A stretch of 64,000 nucleotides of DNA from Catonia carolina (GCA_035578175.1 JAQMRL010000014.1:10003274-10067273), one strand, 5' to 3'; positions 20,714 to 31,458 are shown, numbered from the stretch's first letter. Notes: generated by a model from the sequence alone, not told the origin. A program made the numbers and translations.

Positions 20714-21784
20714 CAGTCGAACTTCAATATAACGAAAACCTTGATTATACGAATTTTTTTACTGCACCGTGACATTATAATTAAACTATATGTAAATTTA
20801 CTTCGATTTTACGAATAAGTAGGCTACCTTGATATAACGAAATAGTGTTATGCAATAAGTACGAAGTGATACGCTGTATTATGATTTCTCTGTCAGTGTT
20901 AAGATTCTTTTGATTTCGGTCAACTGGAAACGTCAGTAAAGAAGTTACTCTAGAAAATTTCATCACGGTTGATGAACAGATTACTGTTAGTGATTTTCCG
21001 AACGATGACGACATACTTTATAGTATGTACATACTTTATAGTAAGTCCGCTAACTGGGATGATGAAGAAGAAGATGATGATAACTGCGAAGACCAGCAGG
21101 AGGAGCAAAAACCTACCGACGACGAGATTTTACAGTCATTTAAAATAATTAGGCTTGGGCTACAGCTCAAGGATGAAGTGCCTGACAGTATTTTTGAAAA
21201 TTTAAATAAGTGTGAAACGTTTTTTGAACGTATTGCTTTATTCAAACTCAAGAAACAACGGGAAATTACTCACTTTTTCAAGGCGTAAATTAACATTTAA
21301 AATACTGTAATTAAATATTCTAACCAATTCCTGCCAATATCAAAAACTAAAGAATGCATTTAGGATTAGTGTTTTTATAAACGATTTAGATAAAGTTAGT
21401 GTATTTATCTTTTATGTTAGTGTTTTGAAGAAATATATATTAAAAATAAAAATACAGTATTAAGCTACAAATGAGTTTCAGATGCTTTTAATTATAGCCA
21501 AGATCTATGTACGAGGTAAGTTCCTACTTGAAATCAATACATAGGACTTTTTGTACTATTATTAACCGTAATTACGTGAAAAACGTGATCTATAAAAAAA
21601 ATAATTTACTAGTTTAAGACGTGTCTATTAAGAAAATTAACTGTATTTAATTAATCTTACAACGTGAACAATATTCGTTAATAAAAATTAGCTTGGAAAT
21701 TCTTGTTGCTTCGATATAACAAATACCTCGATTTAACGAATTTTTTCCCAGAATTCTCGATATCGTTATATCGAAGTTCGACTG
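20714..21784 (+). mobile_element. pogo/Tigger-type element, internally deleted
   Basis: Inverted ends cagtcgaacttcaatataac (20714) and the complement of cagtcgaacttcgatataac (21784). The right flank is TA and the left is TG, probably a mutated TA. Secondary inverted motifs (ttgatataacgaaat and atttaacgaatttttt) lie inside. Only the C-terminal part of the transposase remains. Confidence 0.82.
20953..21288 (+). pseudogene. Tigger-like transposase C-terminal tail
   Basis: An open frame from about 20953 reads ENFITVDEQITVSDFPNDDD, continues through a direct 18-bp duplication (ILYSMYILYS), an acidic DDEEEDDDNCEDQQEEQKP stretch, then a basic tail ending KLKKQREITHFFKA. This order, acidic segment then a K-rich tail closing on an aromatic FF motif, is that of Tigger/pogo proteins. 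The DDE domain is gone, so it cannot act as a transposase. Confidence 0.72.
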
Positions 21785-21832
21785 TATAATATATATATAT
21801 AAATCATTTAAATCATTAAAATGATGAAGAAC

Positions 21833-22158
21833 CCACCGGGTTGGTTTAGAGGTAAAGTCGTCGCCAAAATCAGTTGTTTAACAGCTGATTTTCGGAGACA
21901 AAGGTTCCTGGTTCAAATCCTAGTAAAGTTTGTTAATTTTATACGGATTTGAATGCTAGATAGTGGTTACCGGTGTCGTTTGATGGTTGGGGTTCAATTA
22001 ACCAAACTCTCTCAGGAATGGTCGACCTGAATCTGTACAAGACTCCACCTCATTTACACGTCTTACACTTCATCCTCATCTCATTGGGTCATGGGTTTGC
22101 TTATTGTTCGGAATTGAACAGATTGCGACGTACACAAATTAGGGATTACAAAAAAAAA
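21833..22158 (+). repeat. SINE family B, complete, with target duplication
   Basis: tRNA-like head ccaccgggttggtttagagg, B-box-like ggttcaaatcc, ccggtgtcgtttgatggttg, then acacttcatcctcatctca and an A tail. attaaaatgat stands at 21815-21825 and again at 22159-22169, an 11-bp target duplication. Confidence 0.88.
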
Positions 22159-22228
22159 ATTAAAATGATTATTTAATCACGTAGGTAGTAGACGTTGGAC
22201 TGTTTTCAAGATTGACGACTAAACCGAT

Positions 22229-22612
22229 CCTGTTGTTGTTATTTAGGTCATCAGCCGAAAGGTTGGTTTGAACCTGTAGAGGTTTTAATAAGTAAAAGAA
22301 GGAATGAGGTGTTTTACTATTACCTTCCTCACTAAGTTGAAAAGTTCACTTGCATGCCGTGCCCTCAGTAAAGCACATATTTTCCACTCTGCAAATGACA
22401 CCTTCAATTCAATCACCACAGGGTCTGGCTGTATAATGAAATTCATTACTTTCAGAGGAGATAACTCTTATTAGTGTCTTTTTCACCTCTACCTCTTCTG
22501 TTCTCAAATGATTTTGTCATTTGATTGGCTAACCATGTGATAAGAAACAGAAATATTTATTTTAGCCCTGCAACTAACAGATTGAGTGTAATTGTTTTCA
22601 CTCCCATTGTTT
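22229..22612 (+). repeat. Retroposon K copy
   Basis: Starts gttgttgttatttaggtcat, carries ggttggtttgaacctgtaga, tgacaccttcaattcaatca and caaccatgtgataag-type segments, and ends cactcccattgt. Same family as the TSD-delimited copy at 25222-25616. Confidence 0.8.
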
Positions 22613-22617
22613 ACACC

Positions 22618-23393
22618 CATGCGCGCGCGCATGTGTGTAAAACTTGAAACTTAAGTTAGACACCACTACCCGACCCGATACGAACATTTTCATCAAAATC
22701 AGTCAACCGGAAAGAGTAGTTTATTCGTGTAATTTTTCACTTTTTTGCGATTTTCTCAAAAACAGGTTGTACGATTTTTTTTAAAAATCGCCTTGTTTAG
22801 TAAATTTTTTATCCCTTACAAGATAGGGATAAATACGTCATGTCTGCTGAAAATCTTGGAAAGGCTATTTTCACGTAAAAAAATTGTTTTTTTTAAGATT
22901 GCTGATTTAATATGCATTTTAGCGCAAAAATGTATATAATAAAAGTTGTAGAGAATTTAAAAGTCTACATTTTCTATTCCAAACATTTGTTTGTGTAACG
23001 CTTAGTTTAGCGGTAATAAGCGATTTTCTGTTTTTTTCCTCACGAAAACGTGTAAAAAAATATCAATTTTTTTATGATTTCAGCCCGAGCATGAATAAAA
23101 ATTGTACGACAGCAGTGTATAATGAAATTTATAGGAAATTAAAAGATCTACAACTTTTATTTCGAGCATTTTTCTCTGCAGAGCCTAGTTTAGCGTGAAA
23201 GAGTGATTTTCCGTATTTTTAAGCCAATTTGAAGTTTAATTTCATTTTGCGTCTTTCACTCATGATTAAAATTAGGTTATGTTTATTGGGGTTGGTTTTT
23301 TTGTTTATTTCTAATGTTTTATTATTAATGTTATATTATATTGTTAATTATTTGTATTGGCAAGAGAAAGTAGTGTTAGTGGTTCACATCAGA
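22618..23393 (+). mobile_element. Family H copy, 5'-truncated at the microsatellite
   Basis: Begins in a (GC)n remnant of the TG tract, then runs through both internal units to ggcaagagaaagt and a degenerate tail (tagtgttagtggttcacatc). Confidence 0.78.
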
Positions 23394-23399
23394 TTTTTA

Positions 23400-23475
23400 T
23401 CATAAAATATGGTGTGAAATAACACTGCACGTCGTTCTCTTGGCAATGTAAATAATGAAAAACATAACCTATGTT
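23400..23475 (-). repeat. H 3'-tail fragment, minus strand
   Basis: atggtgtgaaataacactgc, gttctcttggcaatgtaaat and aacataacct read as the reverse complement of the H 3' end. Truncated on the inner side. Confidence 0.6.
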
Positions 23476-23486
23476 TAATCATTGAC

Positions 23487-23795
23487 CCCAGTGGGCTGGT
23501 CTAGAGGTAAAGTCGTCGCCGCGAGTCAGTTGTTTAACAACTGATTTTCGGAGACGAAGGTTTCTTGTTCAAATCCTAGTAAAGGTAGTTACTTTTATAC
23601 GGATTTGAATTCTTGAAAGTGTTTACCGGTGTACTTCAATGGTTGGGGTTCAATAAAGCACACTCTCTGAGTCTGTACAAGAGTTTTCCTCATTTACACG
23701 TCATACACATCATCCTCATCTCATTGGGTCATGGGGTTGCTTTATGTTCTTAAATTAAACCGATTGAACGTACACAGATTCGGGATTAAAAAATA
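23487..23795 (+). repeat. SINE family B copy
   Basis: Head agtgggctggtctagaggta, B-box-like gttcaaatcctag, ccggtgtacttcaatggttg, 3' part catcctcatctcattggg, and an A-rich end. The internal region ggaatggtcgacctga is deleted compared with 21833-22158. Confidence 0.8.
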
Positions 23796-23845
23796 TTAAT
23801 CGTTAGTAAACAATGTAAAATAAAAAACATAACCTAATTTCGATT

Positions 23846-24253
23846 GTGTTTAGGTCATCAGCCGAAAAGCTGGTTCGAACCTGTAGAGGTTTTACTAAGT
23901 AAAATGAGAAGTAAGGTGGTTTACAAATGCCTTCCTCACTGAATGGAAAAGTAACGCTTATCAGCATGCCGGGCCCTATGAAAAGCACGTATTTTCCACT
24001 GTGCAAATGAAACCTTCACTTTATTCACCACAGGGTCTGGTTGTATAATGAAATCCATTACTTTCACAGGAGATAACTCCGATTAGTGTCTTTTACACCT
24101 CTACCTCTTCTGTTCTTAAATGATTCAGTCATATAATTGGTTGACCATGTGATAAGAAACAGAACTATTTATTTTATTCCAGCAACGAACAGATTGAGAG
24201 TAAATAATTTGACTCTCCACCTGTCTGTTTTGGGCAGTTTGTCTGTTATGGGC
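23846..24253 (+). repeat. Retroposon K copy with target duplication
   Basis: Inserted in an otherwise continuous repeat: aatttcgatt (23836-23845) and aattttgatt (24254-24263) flank it. Shows the ggtcatcagccgaaaagctg start, cctctacctcttctg and ctccacctgtctg end. The final unit is doubled (ctgttttgggcagtttgtct). Confidence 0.8.
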
Positions 24254-24261
24254 AATTTTGA

Positions 24262-24460
24262 TTATCAATTAAAAATGATTTATAGACGTTGCACTGGTTT
24301 CATGATTGACCACTAATCCTAACCTAACCTTTAATATTCGTAATTTTATTTGAAAACAAGACACAAGCTCTTATTTATGTTTTATACATTTTTATCATAA
24401 AATCTGGTGTGAAATTCTAACACCACTTTCTCTTGGCAATGTTTATAATGAACAACATAA
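24262..24460 (-). repeat. Uncharacterised repeat plus H tail fragment
   Basis: Matches 19430-19620: tttatagacgttgcactgg, then gaaaacaagacacaa, then ctggtgtgaaattctaacac and ctttctcttggcaatg, the last being the inverted H 3' end. Confidence 0.6.
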
Positions 24461-24657
24461 CTTTGTTATGTTTTTCAAATGGTTTTTAAAAGGTTAGTAA
24501 ATCGAAAATCTTTTATTGGGATAGTAATGAGTGAATCCAAGTTCTTCACGTGAATTTATTTTCCGGGTCAATTAATAAATTTAGAAAGTTAAATTTTTTA
24601 AAGTAGGTAATTACAAAATTTAATTTTTTTTCGGTTGCTTAATTTTGCCACTTTTGT
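24461..24657. other. AT-rich spacer
   Basis: No recognisable feature before the next H start at 24658. Confidence 0.3.
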
Positions 24658-24787
24658 ACTTTCTCTTGTCTATATGAACATATAGGAAGGAAAATATTGT
24701 TTTCATATCGATTTTTCGAAATCGAGTTTTCACCGGATATACACGTTTTGAGGCCACCTGAACCCACAATACATGTTTCTAGTGATT

Positions 24788-24789
<2 letters not shown>

Positions 24790-24842
<53 letters not shown>
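24790..24842 (+). repeat. (TG)n microsatellite inside H
   Basis: Uninterrupted gt repeat of about 50 bp at the standard microsatellite position of family H. The reading frame CVCVCV or HTHTHT seen through such tracts is not a gene. Confidence 0.9.
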
Positions 24843-24846
<4 letters not shown>

Positions 24847-25025
24847 AAATATCTCAAGAACGGAGTATTGAACGATGTTGAAACTTGAAACTTAAGTTAA
24901 GTACCACTAGAAGACCCGACCCGAACATTTTATTCAAAATCGGTTAACTGGAAGTAGTAATTTTTTCGTTTAATGTTGTACTTTTTTTGCGATTTTCTCA
25001 AAAATGGATCCTTCAATTTCTTTAA

Positions 25026-26984
25026 CACACTTATTGCTAGCGATTCGCCTAGCGGGTCATGGGTAGGTGTTACCGCCAGGCTGCCGTCTCACCTATAGTC
25101 CATCTACTGTAAGAGTACTCCGCGCGAGGCAAGCGCCTATAGGTTGTAAACGAAAATTTTACACTAGTTGGCGCGTATATACCTCTCCGCCGGACAATTA
25201 TCTTGCACTATGTTCCATCATGCCCATAACAGACAGGTGGAGTGTCAAATTATTTACACTCAATCTGTTCGTTGCAGGGCTAAAATAAATAGTTCTGTTT
25301 CTTATCACATGGTCAGTCAATTAAATGACTGAATCATTTAAGAACAGAAGAGGTAGAGGTGTAAAAGACACTAATCAGAGTTATTTCCTCTGAAAGTAAT
25401 GAATTTCACTATACAGCCAGACCCTGTGGTGAATGAAGTGAAGGTGTCATTTGCAGGGTGGAAAGTGAGTGCTTTTCGGAGGGCCTGGCATGCTGATAAG
25501 CATACTCTTTCAACTCAGTGAGGAAGGCAATGGTAAACCACCTTACTCCTCGTTTTTACTTAGTAAAACCTCTAGAGGTTCAAACCAGCCTTTCGGCTGT
25601 TGACCTAAACAACAACATGTTCCATCATTAAAATATCTACATCCAGCTAAAATAAACATTATCCTTTAAGCGTTTTCAATTATATCGTTCAGATTACTTA
25701 TAACTATTGTAGTTTCATTAAGTGACTTCTTAATTAATTGTTATTTTAACCGTTACATTTAACAAAACAATTGTTTTCTACTTTTTAATGTTGATCGCTT
25801 TTATATTTCGAAAACTCAACACATTCACTATCACGCATGTTAACAAAACTCAGCTTACAAAACTTTTTAACTTGAGTTCTACGAAGAAAATCGAAACGAA
25901 CCGATACAATACCAAAAGATAACTGATGAATCTAAAAATGAGTTAAACTCGGGTAAGTGCAAACAGTTGTATTAAACTTGTCACAGACATTAATTATTTT
26001 AATGATATGAAATAAGCAATCTGAAATGCTAAACAACGAATCACTGGAATTGTTTACTCTCCAGTTATAATTCAAGCGCAATAGTCTTTCATTCATTACT
26101 TGTGACCAAAAATAAAAGTGAGTCTAGAACAAAAACCTGCTAATTATGAACATTAATGTAATAATAATAAATAATTTAACGTAAAATAACAATGGAGAAG
26201 TAACAATAGTAAAAGTTTCAGTTATTAATGGTAAACTAATGTTCTATTTATAAAACATTTTTTAAGAAATGAATCGAACGTGTTTTTATTATATTAAGCT
26301 TAGAGCGAATCAGTGTTTATGGAATTTTGCTTTTGATCATACTGTGCATATTTTTAATTAATACGCTTGCTCACTTGTATTGCTGGTTGCCTATGTCGGA
26401 GTACTCTTAGCGTAGACAGACTCTAAAGGATTCTTTTTTGTTATCATTTTAAGTAACTCCGGAGCAACACCGCCTGTCGGATATCAGTTTTTTGCTATTA
26501 TATAATCCTCAGAAAGCTTTTTTCTTTGTAACCGTGCAGTTCGTTTTTGAATTTTCGTCATACGATCTTCTGCATTCGTAGAGTTTAAGTATTTTTAACG
26601 GGTTTTCAGGGTACAGTTGAAGCTGTGAATTTAGTATCTTTGCAGGTATCGCTTCAAAATAGCTTACACTTTTACAATTACTTTAAAAGTATATTATGTT
26701 TAGTTTAAAATTGAATAAGAAATTACGCGTAAATCGTAGCGGCCATTGGAAACATTCAAACAAGAAATACATTTATTATAACAGGCGAAAATAAATCTAA
26801 AAAGAACATTGAGTTGTTTACTTTTATTTATTAGCAAACATAAATCCATGTATAGGTCGTAAATAAAATAAATCTATAAAAACGTTAGTAACATAAGTTG
26901 TAGGGGGTACATAAGGCAAGCGGAGAACACGATGCATGAGTAATCAGTTATGAGATACCTCATAATCGCTCAGCATTAAAAGTG
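25026..26984. mobile_element. piggyBac-like non-autonomous element 1
   Basis: Flanked by TTAA at 25022-25025 and 26985-26988, the piggyBac target duplication. The two inward-reading ends, cacacttattgctagcgatt and the complement cacttttaatgctgagcgat, are similar over about 20 bp. It interrupts H between catttcttt and the reading onward from aattgc. Internal sequence (about 1.5 kb without retroposon K) has no transposase. Confidence 0.75.
25222..25616 (-). repeat. Retroposon K, complete copy with 12-bp target duplication
   Basis: atgttccatcat occurs immediately before (25210-25221) and after (25617-25628), so the 395-bp unit is precisely delimited. In sense orientation it starts gttgttgtttaggtcaacag, includes a B-box-like ggtttgaacct about 35 nt in, and ends ctgttatgggc without an A tail. 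It has no ORF. The duplication implies target-primed insertion. Whether it is a SINE with a degenerate Pol III promoter or the tail of a LINE is undecided. Confidence 0.85.
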
Positions 26985-27035
26985 TTAAAAATTGCTTCTT
27001 TTACTTAATTTTTAATGTTCTACAAGATAGGGTAA

Positions 27036-27221
27036 GCCGGCCGCATTGGCGTAGTTGGTAACGTGCTCGCCTCTCATCATGCGGTCTTGGGTTCGAATCC
27101 CACTCAGGCACGGCATATTTTCATAAGTTACAAAAAAATCATTTCATCCTCCATTGTACACAGTTACACCCCATCGTCGTCGCTAATGACCTTGCAGTTG
27201 ATGCGACGTTAAATAAAAAAT
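27036..27221 (+). repeat. SINE family A, complete, with target duplication
   Basis: Head gccggccgcattggcgtag, B-box-like gggttcgaatccc, body cgtcgtcgctaatgacc, A-rich end. agatagggtaa precedes it and recurs at 27222-27232, so it landed in H sequence acaagatagggtaagcgcc. Confidence 0.9.
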
Positions 27222-27294
27222 AGATAGGGTAAGTGGCATGACTGCTGAAAATTTTGGGGAGGTTGTTCTCTCGTAGAAAAAATGGTTTTTTTAA

Positions 27295-28324
27295 CCCTAG
27301 ACCCGGCAGTTTTGATTTTGAGACGATGTTTCCACTTCTTGAATCGGTCACGTCGCAAAATCGGATTTGCTTCGTTTTTTTTTTAATTCCTAATGTGTGT
27401 ACGTTGCAATCTGTTCAATTTAGAACAATACGCAACCCCAAGACCCAATGAGATGAGGATGATATATGTATGACGTGTAAATGAGGTGTAGTCTTGTACA
27501 GACTCAGGCCGACTATTCCTGAGAGAGTATGGGTAATTGAACCCCAACCATCAAAGTACACCGGTAACCACTGTCTAGCATTCAAACCCGTACAAAAGTA
27601 ACTATCTTTGCTAGGATTTGAACCAGGAACCTTCGTCTCCGAAAATTATCTGTTAAACAGCCGATTTTGGCGACGGCTTTACCTTTAGACCAACCCGGTC
27701 GGTGGATTTGCTTCGTATCATTGCAATGTTGTCGTTTCAGTTTTAAATTCATCTACAGACAGCGTTGCTGTTTTTTACAATAGTTTAGTAATGTATGAAG
27801 TAATTTACGTATAATACACGATAGTTGTATATTCTTAGTTATATATAGTTATTTATATTTTTAGTTGTTAGTTGTATATTCTGCCAGTGTTTCTCTGTTG
27901 AAACCACGTTATCCTAGAGCTAAATTTGGTTATTTCTTGGTTTACATTATGTATTTTTTTTAAACATTTTCTTCAGTTTTAAACATAGAATCTTTTTTAT
28001 TTGTTTTATTTTGTAATAAACATTATAAGTAACGATTTGAATGTAATGAATTTTGAAAGTAGAGCATAAGAAAGTTTTAAACATAGTGTCATCTGAAATT
28101 TTAGAAAAATATTTGTCTAAAAATTATTTTCAAATAGCTTCACCATCCGTAACTGTCAGATTAAAATTTCAATTATGTATTTATTTTTTTTCCTAAGTTT
28201 TCTTGTTATTTTGATATGTCACTTGATAAGGTTTGTGATTAATAGCAAATTTTTAATGATTTCTTTATGGATCGGTGGCCCATGTGCTAGAAATTCTCTG
28301 CCGATCTAGAAAAATGTTATAGGG
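27295..28324. mobile_element. piggyBac-like non-autonomous element 2
   Basis: TTAA at 27291-27294 and 28325-28328. Ends ccctagacccggcag and the complement ccctataacattttt share the CCCTA start of many piggyBac elements. It contains a SINE-B at 27376-27703; the remaining ~700 bp has no coding capacity. Confidence 0.72.
27376..27703 (-). repeat. SINE family B, complete, minus strand, 13-bp duplication
   Basis: ggatttgcttcgt at 27363-27375 and 27704-27716 flanks the element. Reverse-strand head accgaccgggttggtctaaa, B-box-like ggttcaaatcc, 3' end ttgaacagattgcaacgtac, A tail. Confidence 0.9.
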
Positions 28325-28679
28325 TTAAGATTGCGGCCTTAATATGCATGTTAGAGCAAAAGTATGTGTAATTAAAGTTGTAAAAAATTTTAGAAAACTT
28401 ACGTTTTATTCAGACTTTTTTTATACAACGATTACTGTAGGGGTAATTAGCGATTTTCTGTTTTTCTCACGGAAACGTGTAAAAAATCGATTTTTTACGT
28501 TTTCAGCCTTGGTATGCATTTTACGACAAAAGTGCATGTAATCAAATTTATAGGAAATTAAAAGATCTATAACTTTCATTTAGAGAATATTTCTCTACAG
28601 AGCCTAGTTTAGCGTGAAAGAGTGATTTTCCGTATTTTTAAGCCAAACTGAGGTTGATTTTCATTTTGCGTCTTTCTCT

Positions 28680-29315
28680 TGTCACCGGATGGCGACGTTA
28701 AGTGGCAACCTTATTAATTTGGTGGCCGTTTAAGCGGTAGTCGTCGGTCGTAGTCGTCGTGGCGGTCGAGGGGCTGGGCGACACGGCGTGTCGTCATACA
28801 GCAGAGACATCATCTTCTTCCCTCGCAGTAGTGCGTCGATGGCTGCTTCGACGGGTCCGGTGGGCGTAAGGGTCGGTCGATGGACCGCTGTGGGCATCGC
28901 TCGCTGACGCGAGCAATGTCGGTCCGGTCGACGGCCTACGGTGACGGGACGGCGAGTAGAAGCATCATCTTCTCTCTTGTGGGGTCGTCGATTAGTCTTC
29001 GCTGGATTCCGGCAGCCGTGTGCCGTGGTGGACGTATTGTCGATGCTGTCTGGTGGAAGTGAATCCCTCGGTGTCTTGATTGGAATTGAATCGGCCGGCT
29101 CAGTGCAGCGCTCTTTATATAGCTGCCGAGAGCGCTGTTGTAGAGAGCGGCTACTGGCTTGGCCTTGATGACAAAGGCAGCCAAAAGGTTTGTCGGGCGC
29201 CGCTACAGGGCTTTGTCGCTTCACCGCTAAAGAGCCCATCGCGCCGACAAAGGCCGGAAGAAGTATTCAAGCCGGCAACACAGTAAATGATTAATTAGAA
29301 GGGGTGGCGGTGACA
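28680..29315 (-). mobile_element. Solo LTR, copy 2
   Basis: 636 bp, tgtcaccg...cggtgaca, flanked by ctct at 28676-28679 and 29316-29319. Alignable along its whole length with 2546-3178, including the TATA box (29114-29121 on the minus strand). It is inserted in the H sequence between gcgtctttc and catgattaaaatt. The minus strand is open for 169 codons (29239-28730) and shares the stretch TPTGP-EAAIDALLRGKKM with the other copy. Confidence 0.88.
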
Positions 29316-29388
29316 CTCTCATGATTAAAATTAGGTTATGTTTTTCATTTTACATTGTTTACTAGTTTGAAAGTGGAACCTCTGTTAA

Positions 29389-29961
29389 CCCTTTCAGTGT
29401 CGAAACAATGCTTAAAAGTTTGACCTAAGTGCCATTTAATTGTAATAAGGGTGTACAAAAAGTGCCAGCCCTTATTCGAAAACTTGCAGGCGTAAGCCTG
29501 CCCATGCCGGCCAAAATTTCAACGTTACAGAAAAATAAAATTTCCTGTTAAAAATAAATTTTTATTGAGTTCATAAAAAACGAAATCGTTCTAACATTGA
29601 AAATATTCAAAATATTTTTTTAGTTTATTTGAAGTCGCATTGACAGCTTGGTTATTAGCAACTACTGTGGGTTTTGGTACCTTAACGGTGGTTTTAACGT
29701 GTTAATATTTTCAGACCCTAGCCGGGAATTGAACCTGGGATCTTTCACTTTGTAGGCTAACGCGCTAGTCACTACGCCACGGAGGTGGTTTCAAAATGCA
29801 TTATTCCATTAATTGTTTTTTAAAAGTTTTTTGAAAATTTTCGGTTATCCGGACATTGGCACTTTATGCATAACTTACGGACGTCCGGTGAACCGGATGT
29901 CATAACTACGTAAAATATATCGACGTCCTGTTTTCCGGACGTTTGGTTGGGACTAAATGGG
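29389..29961. mobile_element. piggyBac-like MITE (573 bp)
   Basis: TTAA at 29385-29388 and 29962-29965, ends ccctttcagtgtcga and the complement cccatttagtcccaa. Contains short inverted pieces (acgtccggtgaaccggatgt) and a tRNA-like sequence at 29716-29790. No ORF. Confidence 0.7.
29716..29790 (-). repeat. tRNA-like sequence (SINE head or tRNA pseudogene)
   Basis: Reverse strand reads cctccgtggcgtagtgacta, then acaaagtgaaagatcccagg with the B box ggttcaattcc. It resembles the tRNA-like copy at 42075-42146. No intact cloverleaf acceptor pairing or family A/B body is visible. Confidence 0.55.
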
Positions 29962-30105
29962 TTAATTTATACTCTCGTGATTTTGGCGGAACTGAAAAAC
30001 TAATGGCAATGTAATTGTGTATGAAACAAACATTGGTTACCTATGCGGTTTATTATTTACATTGGCAAAAGAGAATCGTGTGAGTGTTTCACACAAGATT
30101 TCTTA

Positions 30106-30417
30106 TAGGTTTTTTGGGGATTACTGAAAAACATTCAGTGAAAATATCACTTACATACTAATTAAATAAATGAGTTAAACATAAGTTTTGTTGAAAGTAA
30201 ATGAAATTTCACTAGAACTGCAAAAACAAAACTGAAATATGTACAGCAAACCACAGAGCTATGGACTGATTAAAACTTACAGGTTCTGATTTATTGGAAA
30301 CCAAAACCCTCTCGGATTAATTTTTCAGTTTATTTATTGGCGTATGGTTTGCTATCTTTTTTTATTTTTTGTGGTCAAATTTTCACCACTTTACTGAATA
30401 ACATTTTTATATTTTTT
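30106..30417. other. Spacer, nothing recognised
   Basis: AT-rich sequence between two H copies. No conserved ORF or repeat. Confidence 0.3.
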
Positions 30418-30550
30418 ACTTTCTTTTGCCTATATGAATATATAGGAAGGAAAATATTGTTTTCATGTCGATTTTTCGAAATCGAGTTTTTACCGGATAT
30501 ACACGTTTTCAGACCCCGTGAACCCAAAAACATGTTTTTAGCGATTGGTT

Positions 30551-30597
<47 letters not shown>

Positions 30598-31458
30598 GTG
30601 AACAGAATATCTCAAAAATGGAACATCATACGAAGTTGAAACTTAAAACTTAAGTTTGATACCACTAGAAGACCCGACACGAACATTTTCATCAAAATCG
30701 GTCAACTGGAAGTAGTTTATTCGTGTCATTTTTCACTTTTTGCGACTTTTTCAAAAAACGGCTCCTACGGTTTTTTTAAAAAATCGCCTCGTTTACTAAA
30801 TTTTTTATGCTCTACGAGATAGAGTAAGCGCCATGTCTGCTGAAATTTTTGGGGAGGCTGTTCTCTCGTGGAAATAATTTTATTTTTTACGGTTATGCCC
30901 TTAATATGCATTTTAGGACAAAAGAGTACTTAATAAAAGTTGTAGATAATTTAAAAATCTACAACGTTTTTTCAAATATTTCTTTGTATAGTTTAGTTTT
31001 GTTAGTTTAGCGGTTATTCGTGATTTACTGATTTTAGTTCATGAAAATTTGTAAAAAATGGGTTTTTTAAGATTTCAGCCTTAACATGCATTTTACGACA
31101 AGAATGTATACAATGAAATTTATAGGAAATTAAAAAATTTACAACTTTTATTTCAAGCATATTTCTCTACAGAGCCTAGTTTAGCGTGAAAGAGTGGTTT
31201 TCCGTATTTTTAAGCCACGTAGTCCTCTAGTAGTTCCTAACAACATAAGTTTCAAGTTTGTACGATGTTCCGTTCTTGAGATATTTTGTTCACACACACA
31301 TACACACACACGCGCTCGCGCGCACACACTTATCACTAAAAACGTGTTTTTGGGTTCAAGGGGTCTGATACCATGTAGATCCGGTGAAAATCAATTTCGA
31401 AAAATCGATATCGAAACAATACTTTTGTTCCTATGTATTGATATAGGCAAGAGAAAGT
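30418..31458. mobile_element. Family H copy with an inverted 5' end in place of its tail
   Basis: Plus-strand H from acttttcttttgcc-type start through TG tract (30556-30598) and units A and B to about 31220. Then, instead of the hairpin tail, about 235 bp of the H 5' end appear inverted, with their own (CA)n, ending ggcaagagaaagt at 31446-31458. Both ends are thus the H 5' end. Confidence 0.75.

Larger units (their letters stand above)
24658..30105 (+). mobile_element. One H copy expanded to 5.4 kb by nested insertions
   Basis: H pieces in order: 24658-25021 (5' end, 25 or more TG dinucleotides), 26989-27035 (acaagatagggtaa), 27234-27290 (atgactgctgaaaattttgg), 28329-28675 (units A and B), 29320-29384 (catgattaaaattagg) and about 30050-30105 (ggcaaaagagaatcg, hairpin tgtgagtgtttcacac, aga). 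Between them lie three TTAA-flanked elements, two SINEs, retroposon K, a solo LTR and a tRNA-like sequence, each listed separately. Confidence 0.8.

Noticed and set aside
28730..29239. 169-codon minus-strand ORF as a host gene
   Set aside because: It lies wholly inside a solo LTR delimited by TG...CA ends and a 4-bp duplication.
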